A stretch of 64,000 nt of DNA. Origin: Periplaneta americana. Its lineage: Eukaryota; Arthropoda; Insecta; Blattodea; Blattidae. The translations under genes and the position numbers were made by a program. The DNA is taken from the NCBI RefSeq assembly GCF_040183065.1, contig NC_091119.1, positions 197,214,543-197,278,542 on the forward strand, in the 5' to 3' direction. This document shows, one piece after another, positions 11,429-22,400 of this stretch. The notes under the pieces are model-generated. The model was not told the origin of the DNA. It was given only the letters and a program-made list of their open reading frames with translations, and did not search any database. The first letter of the stretch is position 1. Each line of letters begins with the position of its first letter.

Positions 11429-11514
11429 TAGATTATATGAGTGTGTCGCCATATTTTGAATTAGATCTTCAGTGTGCCATATATTGAAAAAGGTTGAAAA
11501 ACGCTGCCGTAAAG

Positions 11515-12179
11515 TACAAGAAATTTCTCGACTAAGTCGATTCAAATATTTACTGTGACTAGGATGATAGAAACACATTTGCTATAAGTCTATCGCGATT
11601 TTTGATAGCTAAATTAATGTGTTCTTCTGGGGAGCATATAAGCTTTCTTTGGCAGACAGATTTCTAGATTTTCTCAATTGGTAAATTCTGTGTAATTCAG
11701 CGATTCTGTAAATGTCATATGTTCTAGTGAAGTGATATGTATGGAGGTTGAACCACTGAAGAGTTTTATTTCCTTTAAACACTTGAACATTTTTACATGG
11801 ATTTCATAAATTTAAAAAAATATAAACCAGTGATGACTAAAACTCGTGCTCTTTCTGCAAAAGCACTCTTTGCTCAGTATGCGAGAACAGGTCGTACCAG
11901 GGCTTGCAATGCCAGCGTTGCTCTTTTTTACTCGTGAGTGCACACAGTGCTTTGTAAGAGCAGCTGACTCGGTCACCACTGATATAAATGGTGGCAAAAA
12001 TGTAATCGTACGCCGAGCCACTGTGTAACCTGCAACGTGCATAGCACCTATGGAGGGAGGCGGACACCCGAAGGGAAAGTGAAGCAACTGTCTGACTTAT
12101 TAACGGATTTTCATTTTCCTTACGTCAAGCACTTAAATATTATACAGTACAAGGTTACAAACTAATGTTTAGTACGTGT
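11515..12179. other. Repeat-like stretch without assigned family
   Basis: A candidate hAT-like end, read on the minus strand as CAGTGGCTCGGCGTACGATT from about 12024, is the only recognisable feature. The open frames at 11812-12087 and 11846-12028 overlap each other on opposite strands and have no known product. Confidence 0.35.
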
Positions 12180-12964
12180 AACGAAGAAGGAAATGAACGA
12201 TAAATGAACACTATCACAACCTAAAATTAAATGTCTTCAGAATGTCTCAGCGACAGAGTTTCAAAATCAGGAATTATGTCACTTACTGCCGGTCGTAGTT
12301 GATCACGAAGGTATTTGTCAGTCGTGATCTAAATTTGGTTTTTACTGTTTTAATTGTTGAAAATAATTTTTCACAAACGTAAGTTGTAGTGAACATGGCT
12401 TCAACAGAGTAAGCGAAAGAACGAAGCTTCGGGTATTTATTTTTTGGCAAAGATTTGAAAGTTCAACATTTGTCAAGTCCTTACATCTAGCTTTCATTTA
12501 ACATCACATTGTAAATCAGTGAGTTCAGATTGAAGAGCTAACCGCATTATTCGTACATCTGCTGAAAAAAGGATCGATGTACAGAGATTATGATGATGAT
12601 GATGATGATGATGATGACGATAACGATAACACTTAACCTTTTAATGTTTCATCAGTAACATGTAGTATAATGCAGTTTTATGTTATACAACCGTTTTCCT
12701 CGTAATACTTGTGAACAGATCATAAATTTAATATTCTCATCATATTGACAGCAAAAAAATGCGTCCTCCCATCCTACTTGGAACTTTCGTACATGGTTTC
12801 AAGAGAGACATATGCCACTCGCAGGTCAGAGACAAATACAAATGGAACGGAGTTTGACTCCAGTGGGTGAGAGGGTGGGGGTTGGCGGAGGTTAGAAGCA
12901 AGCGAAATGCACAGCTATCCCTGCGAGCCACAATGTCTCGTGAGTCACATTCTCGCCACGGCTG
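12180..12964 (-). pseudogene. Decayed hAT transposase and hAT terminus
   Basis: On the minus strand, about 12180-12480 reads TVKTKFRSRLTN followed by an FLILKL-like stretch. This resembles the end of buster/ZBED-type hAT transposases, but it carries many stops. At 12964 the minus strand begins CAGCCGTGGCGAGAATGTGA, a typical terminus for that group, which supports the call. Between them is a (GAT)n microsatellite at 12590-12631. Confidence 0.5.
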
Positions 12965-13310
12965 TGTTAGAAGACAGAAGATAAAATTAAAATTACATCA
13001 ACTAGCATAGAAAAACATACAAACATAGAGTTAATGCTATGTTTTTTTATTATTAGTTTTGAAATTATTTCTACATTGTTTCACTAGTAATGAAGTGTTT
13101 GATATCCAACAGAATTTGTTTGCAAATAATCCTGTAAAATTAGTGAATCATCAGACACTAAATGTATCCTTCGTGAATTGTTGTTCATTGTGGGGTGGTG
13201 CTTGTTGTTAGTTGTAGGATAAATTTAGTGTAATTTTGTAATGACTATGCAAGTAATGTAATGTGCAATTGTTATACCAGTAATGCTAAATTGCCTGAAT
13301 TCTGTTCCAG
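12965..13310 (+). other. Intron sequence upstream of the first visible PRL exon
   Basis: AT-rich sequence ending in a pyrimidine-rich acceptor (TTCTGTTCCAG, ending 13310). No N-terminal PRL exon was recognised here or further upstream. Confidence 0.5.
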
Positions 13311-13442
13311 GAACTGAAAAAACACAAAGTGAGAGACGTAGTCAGAGTTTGTGAGCCTAGTTACAAAATTGAGGAACTGATGAATGAAGGAATCAATGTT
13401 ACCGACCTAGAGTTCGATGATGGCACACCTCCTCCTGTACAG
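13311..13442 (+). CDS. PRL-1: PRL-1 exon with the general-acid loop
   Basis: 132 nt, phase 0 at both ends, between acceptor TTCTGTTCCAG and donor CAG|GTTCGT. It starts with [18 protein letters not shown] and ends with [10 protein letters not shown]. The second aspartate of FDD aligns with the catalytic acid of the family. Confidence 0.92.
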
Positions 13443-16400
13443 GTTCGTATCCTGAAGGTGCAGTAGAAAAAGTTCCGTCAAATGGATCATAGGCCTGCCT
13501 ATGTACTAATTTATTTGTTTGGTTTTTATGTACGCCAGATGTAATGGCTGGGGGGAGAGAGATAATCATTCATTACCCACATTACCCCCATACTACTTGT
13601 GCTAAGACACGTGGATGTAAGGCCAGCAGGTGGCTGGTTTGTGGCTCTTCATTGCCACAGATTTCATTGAAAATTTATTTACTTACTGTACAGTTTATTC
13701 CATTAATGTTGTTGTTTTCTAATGCCAGGCGTTTGACAATAAAGTCATCTGACCTCTTGCACTCCAATATTTTTCAAAGATATTATCATGGTCAGCCACT
13801 GAAGCACAGATTTTGAGGTGTTCCGAATCAATTTCTAGTTGATTCTGTACCATTAAAGTAGTCTGCACCCAGAGATCTGATTGGAGGACTATTTTACCTC
13901 CAGATAATTTCACCTTAATGGTACTCATTTCATATTGGAGTGAAAATGGCAAGTTGTAGCCGATCTAAGTGAACACCATATTTTAACAAAACTTACAAAT
14001 TAAACCAAACCCTTTAACTCTATTAATATAGAATATAATCTAAATTTAACAGACGAAATACTGAAATCAGAAGTAAACACTGAAATACTGAAACAATTGC
14101 CTTTAGAGACAATTAATATTAGGTACCCTCCACAAAACTGGCTTCATTTATACACCGACGGATCCTTGATCTCCAGAGAACAAGGTGCCGGTGCAGGTGT
14201 TACGTGCTGTCTCTTCTCACTTTATAGATCACTTGGATATGGAACAACAAGTTTTGATGGAGAAATCATTGCAATAAGTGAATGTCTCAGGAATCTTCTA
14301 TGCCACATCAATAAATTTAGGAATGCAGTTATATTGTCAGACTCCAAAGCAGCTATTCTATTAATCGTCTCTAAACACACACCTTCATCTCAAACAGCAG
14401 AAATAACTAAAATGCTCTCTCAATTAATATCACTCAATAAAAGAATTGTATTCCAATGGATACCATCCCATTGTGGAATCCTGGGAAACGAGAATGCGGA
14501 TGCTTTAGCAAAGAAGGGCAGCACTGTTACTTACAGACCTGTTACTAAATCTACGCATTACTCTGTGAAGAGATTTATTAAATCTACATACTTAGACTTC
14601 AACAAACAAAATTTGATAACACAATCCCAAGGGAAAAAATGGAACTCTCTGCATCAAAATCCACAGTTAATTCCCGATTTACCACGAAAATCGTCTGTAG
14701 CTGCATTTAGATTGGCAACAGGCCATGATTGTTTGGCTAAACACCTGCATAGAATTGGAATATATCAGTCCCCTAACTGCCCATTGTGCAACTCAAACCA
14801 AGAAATGGATTCGGAACACCTCAAAATCTGTGCTTCATTGGCTGGTCATGATAATATCTTTGAAAAATATTGGAGTGCAAGAGGTCAAATGACTTTGTCA
14901 AATGCCTGGCATTAGAAAACAACAACAACATATTTTAACATTTTGGTGGCTACTTCATTCACACACAACACTCCAGAATGTCTGGAGGACCACACCTGCT
15001 GTTGGTCGACTGGTCCATTGGAGCTAGCTGAGAGATCTTGTTGATCACCAGCTTTCCCTCCTTAAACCACTGGAGGACGTCACGTTTTGAAATTATGTTT
15101 ACATTCAGTAATTCATACCTCTCCCTTGCTGTACACAGAGATAGCCGTTCCTGTGAACAGTGGTGTGTTGCTGTAAAAGTGAAAATGTTGTTTTTGTTGT
15201 TTTCTAATGCCAGGCGTTTAACAATAAAGTCATTTGACCTCGTGCACTCCAATATTTTTCAAAGATATTATCATGGCCAGTCACTGAAGCACAGATTTTG
15301 AGGTGTTCCGAATCCATTTCTTGGTTTGAGTTGCAGAATGGGCAGTTAGGGAACTGATGTATTCCAATTCTATGCAGGTGTTTTGCCAAACAATCGTGGC
15401 CTGTTGCCAATCTAAATGCAGCTACAGACGATTTTCTTGGTAAATCGGGAATTAACTGTGGATTATGTAGCAGAGAGTTCCATTTTTTCCCTTGAGATTG
15501 AAAATGTTGGCATACATTGCAAACACGTTCTACTTTGTGATGACTGCGCAGCTGCTTCTCTAGTATGAACACTACTGAAAACCGGAATACACAAGGCAGA
15601 CGATTCAATTCGCACGTGCACAGTAGGGGTGGGAGGTAGAAGGCGTAGTTTCGTTGTGAGTATGAACTAAAGAACGAGATGGCATTAATGGAATCTGGTG
15701 TACAACCGAGCAAAGGCCAGTGAAGTCTAGCATATCTTATACGCTAATATCACTTCCGCACACAAGAGAGGGAGGGGGGGTGTATCCAGTGCCTACCACT
15801 TACGTGATTAGGGTTCTGCATATTGCAGAGAGATGGCAGGACTGTGACCCATATTCAAGTTGCACATCACTTTGGCAGGCCACGCTGAGCACGATTTGTA
15901 TCACATACAAGAGTATAATAAAGTTTTGTTTGCTCTGAGTTGAATTCTGTATCCTATTAGCAGTGAATCATAGAGTGGTTGTTATTCACAAACAAGCTTC
16001 TTGTATCGCTTCCAATGTGATCAAACAAAAAGAACAGATTTATCACATGAATATGAGACTGAGGCAGCCAGCCAAGTACAGAACCATTAAATTATTTTTA
16101 TGTATACGGAATTTTAAAATGTGTTCAGATTAAATTCCTACACATTTAAAGGACAAAAGTGAAATTCTTTCAATCATTCATCATTAGGGGGCAGATGTTG
16201 ACGACCTAAAAATCTACTTAAAATGATCAATAAAATGCCCTTAAAGTAATGGAAAAATGACATGAAATTAAAACAAAATGACATTTATAAAGTACTCGCA
16301 CCACAACGTCTTAAAAATTAGTCACCTTGTTTCAATGACTGCCCTGCAAATCTCGGAGAGAGGAGGCAACTTCCTGGAATTTTACTAAAATAAAGGAAAA

Positions 16401-19400
16401 GCACATGCAACAAAATGAAGGTTTTAAGGGAAAATTAGGTTTTAATGAGGGCTTACAATGCGTTTCAATCACAGGTGGTCCATGTCAGTGCCTTCATTCT
16501 TAGTCTCCTCCTTCCCCTCTTCACTTTTCTTACCAGATCTTGCAGATGGAGAGTGTAAAAGACAAAAGGAGAGTAGCACTTCAGAGTTTGTACCAAACTA
16601 TAAAACTCAAACTTCACTATTATTCACTTATTCAGTAGGTAATTGCTATTGATCTGTTTGCTTAGAAAAAGATTTAACAGACCTATCTGTAAAGAAGAAA
16701 GTGAAATAGATTTCAAATGATCTAAAAGTTCTTTAAAGTATTAAAAATGACGAAAAATGGCGAAAAAAAAATACAAAATGACCTATTAGTTCAAAAAACT
16801 TCAAAAAATGCAATATAAGAAATTAATTTTTTACGTTGATATTAACATAGAAAGGATTTCTATATTAATAGTCATCGTCCTGATGTGAAAAATAAGATGG
16901 CGGCTTTTCATCAACATCCTCCCCTATTTATCATCGTAATACTCTGCTCTCTTAAATTGACTGAACAAATTGGGAATTAAATTAATGGCTTTCGCAAAAA
17001 ACGCTATGAAATATTTCATACTATATCTCGAAAAGGAAGCATATACTAGCAAAACTGAATTAAACTATTTTGTTTGAAATATGAATGGATAAGAATGAGA
17101 TGGTCCAAAGCCACACTTTTAACAAAAATGCCCTTTTTTCTTTGTGCGAGTTCATTTCTTACACGTATGAGGAAATTGCCAGTAAAATATTATAAAAATT
17201 ACTTAACAAACGACATAAGTATACGCTGAAGAAATTGACACTGCACCTAATAGCATTGAACTCTGAACCTTTAATACGCTCTCCTGTAAAATTTTATCTA
17301 TGGGGATTAGGACTAAATCATTCTCACCCCTTTATCTCTCGAAGAATAACCCACTGAAATTAATAACATTACTTATGGTAATGGGAGTGGCAAGTATTGT
17401 ATATATTTGCTGCGAGTCTGCAGAAAAGAGCAACAAATGTAAGAACTTCACAGCTTTTATTGATAATAGTTCGCACTATTTAATAAGTAGTATGACCACC
17501 ATTTGCCTGGTGTACTGTGTTTTAGTTTATGCAGATATTACTTAGACAGACTTTCAAACAAATCTGTTGCGAATTCCATATCTTTCAGCAGTCTATCCAG
17601 ATGAGCCAGGAAGGTATGACATGAATAAGCATCACCTTCATGTTCTGTACTCATCAGGCTTTCAGCTGCATCCCTCAGAATTGCTCTGAAATGTTCTGTC
17701 ACATTCAGGTCAGGAGAAGCCTCCGGCCATTTAGCATTTTCAAAAACGTCAGTGCCACTTTCTAGCAGATACAGTATAATATAAGAAAGCAAAGTAGAAG
17801 GGAAGTATTGTTAAACAGAATTACAAATGTGTATCATGATGATTTTTATGAAATGTTGCAGACTTGGATGTTGAATGCAGGGGCTTCTTGCCTAATATAA
17901 GTTGACTAGTGGCTTGTGCAGCAAATGCTGCTGCGAACCAAGTTTGTTAGACGTTCAAATAAAAATTTTTCAAATTTATTTTCAATGAAGAATACTTGAC
18001 ATTTTGAAAGTTATTTGTTTCCATAATAATGAAACATACTCCCTCTGAATGGGTTTTTTATGCCAAATACTTTTTCTTGAACCTATCCACCTTCAGTGAG
18101 TTTCAACGCGAAAACGCAAATATCAATGTCAGGACGATAGCAGTAGCTATGAGGGGGATCCAGGAAATAACGACCGTTTTGTTGTAATAATTAAAAAAAT
18201 ATATATTTATTTGAAAAAACAAAATCTGTTACATAACTGAAGCTTCCTTTACTTCTCTACATAATCACCACCTACATTTAAAGATTTGTCGTATCTGTTC
18301 ACTAGCTTTAGAATTCCCGTGTTATACTCCTCTGCCGCCAGTTCATTAAGCCAGGTGTTCACTGTCTTCTTCAACTCTTCATCACTTCTAAAACGCGTAC
18401 CACCCAGAAAGTCTTTCAGCTTAGTGAAAAGGTGAAAATCGCTAGGAGCAAGGTCTGGACTATAGGGTGGATGATCAAAGATTTCCCAACCGAATTGATC
18501 CAGCAATTCTCGAGTTGAAGCAGCAGTGTGCGGGCGAGCACAGATTTTGTGGTAGCCAAGATGTTGCGACACAATTTCACCAAGCAAAGAACGAGAAATG
18601 TCAGGAAAGGCAATATCCAATTCGTCGAGTGATGTGCGCCTGTCTTGCAAGATTCTGTCGTTCACTTTAGTCTTCAGGTCTTCTGTGATGAGTGATGGGC
18701 GTCCGGGTCGAGTTTCATCGTGGACATTTGTTCGCCCATTGTTGAACATTTCGCACCATTTTCTCACATTTCTTTCATTCATTACAGTGTCACCATAATC
18801 TTCTTTCAATTGCCGGTAAATTTCTGCAGGCTTCAAATGTCAGGCATTCAAAAATCGAATCACACTCCTCACCTCACAGTCGGCGGGATTATCAATCACG
18901 TCGTTCATTTTGAAGTAACACAAAATGCACAATGGCGACTTGTTGCAACCAGTACTCACAACATTATGAGAACACATGTTAAGGAAGCCAGTTGACCTTC
19001 AAACAAGGAAGGGGAGTCAGCTGCGTGGCGGGTATGCGCGAACGGTCGTTATTTCCTGGATCCCCCTCGTATTTCAGGTCATTGTGGATTGTAGGCGAAA
19101 GTTAAAAAAATGTCAGGTTTGCTAAGCTTTCGAACAATAGCATTTTGGTATATCTGCTGCATGTAGAACTTGAAATGTAGAGCTAAAATCATTTTATCCT
19201 GCTAAGAGATCATGCTGAAATGATTGGGAGACTACAAAATTTTCTAGGCCTCTTGTTTTATCAGTAAGTAATACCTTTTGATCTTTCCTTAGGAACTGTA
19301 TTTTTTTGCGCTCTCTCGAGCCAATACTGAAGACAATGACACACATTAATATCTACACTTACACCGCCATTAAGTATATGAAAAAGATCCAACCCCACTC

Positions 19401-22400
19401 GATTAATAAGTATAAAAATATTTGATTTTTAATAATAATTTTATTATCTTACTTAACTTTTGTAGTTATATGTAGCCTCCACTCAGTAAATTATAGAAAT
19501 GAAGATCTAAATTAAGATATTCTACATTTACTTACTTAACCTCAGTTTCACTTTAATGTCATCAATATAGCATTAATATGTATAATTAATGAAAAATATA
19601 CGCATCATGACATTAACTATAATCCTATTTTATTTCTAATGGTAATAATGTCATCAAACCACATCAAGTTTTGTAGATTTGAATATCCAATACACAGCTG
19701 TACTCACAAAATTATACACTGCAGAATCAGACCTGTAAATTATTTTTAGCAAGTCTTGAAGTTTTTAATAACAAATTGAATTTGAGCTCTAAATATTATA
19801 TCGGCAATCCTGCAGGTCATGGCCTTCGTGTAATAGCCTATTGTTTATTGTAGTGTGTTTTTTGTCTTGTTCTGAAATTCAATCAAGTCGGCCGTGAGTC
19901 AATAAAATTAGTTCTCAAAACTGACGAAAGTTGGATTTTGGAAAATAGGAAAATTATGTAGGAAAACTAACATTTCACTGAAAATTACTATTTTTCTGAA
20001 AATCCTTGGATGCCAAGCTTCAAAATTACGGATCATTCATCAAAATCCGTTCAGCCATTTTCCTGTAATTTCCATTACCAGTTCAAATTATATATATAGA
20101 TGTGTTGGTTGCAGATTGTGGAGGAGTGGTTCGAGCTGCTGAAGAAGAGGTTCCGTGAGAATCCAGACTCATGCGTGGCTGTGCACTGTGTCGCTGGTCT
20201 GGGCCGAGCCCCTGTGATGGTGGCACTTGCCCTTATCGAGCTGGGGATGAAGTATGAGGATGCAGTGGACTTCATTAGGCAGTGAGCACCATGTTTTTAA
20301 CTCATACCAAATACAACCAAATCTTGATACAGTAAAATCCCTTGTATCGAGCACTCAAATAACCGGTAATGTGGTATCGTGCTCTAAGGCATCCTACCTA
20401 TACTGTTTTCGCTGTAAGAAAAATCCTAATGTAAACATAAGCACGTTGCTGTCATACCCTGATTGGCTCCCAGTCGAAACACTCGCATGACGCAGGAAAA
20501 TATAGTTCGTATTTGGAAACCACAATCTTGTATTATTTGAAAATAAAACATTGAATTCTAGTTGTTAAATACGATGAAACATTTCACTTCACTCATATGT
20601 AAAAGAAAAGCTACTTTTATATTTTGTTATGTACAATGAACGCGGATGAATACCAACAGTAATACCAAGGTAGTCTGTTCTTGTAACAAGCTGGCGTCAC
20701 TTGAGCTCGTAGTTGTTCACGTAAGCACGTGGTACTGAAGTACACCTTCTGCATCCTTAACTGTCCATTGTGAAGACATAAGACTTAAAAATAATTTAAT
20801 TACACTAATTATAAAATAAATGTTTCCTAAGCAAACAAATGCATAGTAGTGAGGTTAGGCCTACTTGACGAGTAACGGGAAATGTTTAACATGGAACAGA
20901 ATGTACAACAGTAGGCAGGAACACGTACTGAGAATCTATGGCGCCAAACAGCGGCCAATGAAGCCTCACTTCAGTCACGTGCTATTGTTTATATTAGGAT
21001 TTTTCTTACAGCGAAAAGATTATAGGACTTGCGTTACGGAATGCGCGCTGGTTCGAGTCCTCATGGGGGAGAAATTTTCTCATGAAATTTCGGCCAGGTA
21101 TGGGACCGGTGCCCACCCTTGGGGAGCTACGATAGGTAGCGAAAATCCGGTTCAGCAAACCAGCTATAACGGCAGGGGGATCATCGTGCTAACCACACGA
21201 TACCTCCATTCTGGTTGGATGATCGTCCACCTCTGCTTCGGCATGTGAACGTGAGGCCAGCAGCCGGCTGGTCGGACTTGGCCCTTCAGGGCTGTAGCAC
21301 CATGGATTTACTTTTTTTTTTTTTTTACCAAAACAGTGGCACGTTTGGCTAGGCTAAACAAAAAGGTTTAAATCTGTCGTATTGCCAAGTCTGGGCTGTC
21401 AGTTTTGCCACATTAGGAAGTTCGCACAAACTTTCATTTTCAGTGAATATTCGAACCTAACATTAGTGTAAATAATTGATTAAATGGCGATCTTAATTAT
21501 TTATATTCAAGTGTTGTATTCAAGGATTCAACATGGATAACATTAGTGTATTATTTGTGTTGTGTGATGTGTTTTAATATAATGAAAATCCACACAATTT
21601 CTATGTTCATTCCGTTATGAGCAAGTGAAAGAGAGATAAGCTTCACATGGCTGCAGATTCAACATTTGGTACCATGAAATACGAAATTTTTTTTGTATAT
21701 ACCAGTATTTATTCAATTATCCGGCAAAATCTCGTATCTGGAACTAGCCTGGTCCCTTTGTGCTGGATAAGAGGGATTCTACTGTACAACGATTTTCTGG
21801 AGACTAGGTAGGAAGATTTTATCGTTATATCAGGGTTATTGTTGTAATCATAATTAATTACATAATATACATAAAAGTAATAATTATAATTAAATGCAAC
21901 ACAAATACAAATACACAAAACTTGGAACTTGGCTGAAGAAAACTACTGTACTGAGGAGTTATGAATAAAAACCGAAAAATATGAAGAAAAAAATTGGCAG
22001 ACTTTGGAAATATGTGAAATTTTCTCGAAAAAAAATATTAACATATTCTAATTCAGAAAACATGACGCAAAATTAGCTTACTTTGTTTTCGTTGTCAACC
22101 TCAACATGAGTGAGTCTGCCTCAATGTCCAGAAATTCAGATATGAATACCAAAATTAAGCTGCAGTCAAAAACAGAAAACGTCATAAAAGCAAATAAGTA
22201 ACAATGAAATATAAGCCCTTCCCCACGCAAGACTTCTTATTGGACAACCAAAATGGCCTTGTAAAGGAGAATTTTTTGATGGGTAACCGGACTTTTGGCT
22301 GGACATTGCCATCAGATAAACACGTTCACATATTGGACCTTGGTGATGACTCAATTTGTAGGAAATGTGGGATGGAGGTTGAGTCATCACCTCACATTTT

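Larger units (their letters stand above)
8849..11506. mobile_element. hAT transposon, decayed, with further elements nested inside
   Basis: The 8-bp direct repeat CCGTAAAG lies at 8841-8848 and 11507-11514. The left end CAGCCATTTTCAATCGGTGT and the reverse complement of the right end CAGCGTTTTTCAACCTTTTT are imperfect inverted repeats followed by GTGTGCC-type sequence. Both features are typical of hAT. The interior is largely made of younger insertions (9040-11165, 9196-10206, and an element end at 11360-11428). Confidence 0.82.
13837..15075 (-). repeat. [10 protein letters not shown] repeat, split by a LINE insertion
   Basis: 13837-13987 and 14929-15075 are two halves of one repeat, separated by the LINE insertion at 13988-14928. 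Related copies are at 29955-30190 and 63376-63565. The minus strand of all three copies reads a conserved peptide around [12 protein letters not shown], then [14 protein letters not shown] and, further on, an LQLAI stretch. I do not recognise the protein. It may be a retroelement domain or the end of a multicopy gene. Confidence 0.6.

Noticed and set aside
11812..12087. Overlapping open frames on both strands near a hAT remnant
   Set aside because: Three frames cover the same GC-richer stretch, a sign of low stop density rather than coding. No motif was recognised.
12590..12631. Possible CRISPR-like or regulatory array
   Set aside because: It is a plain (GAT)n microsatellite without spacers.
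14097..14915. A complete 272-residue host ribonuclease H gene
   Set aside because: The frame is open upstream of the apparent TTG start, the block is flanked by a target duplication, and six other truncated copies exist. It is a LINE remnant.
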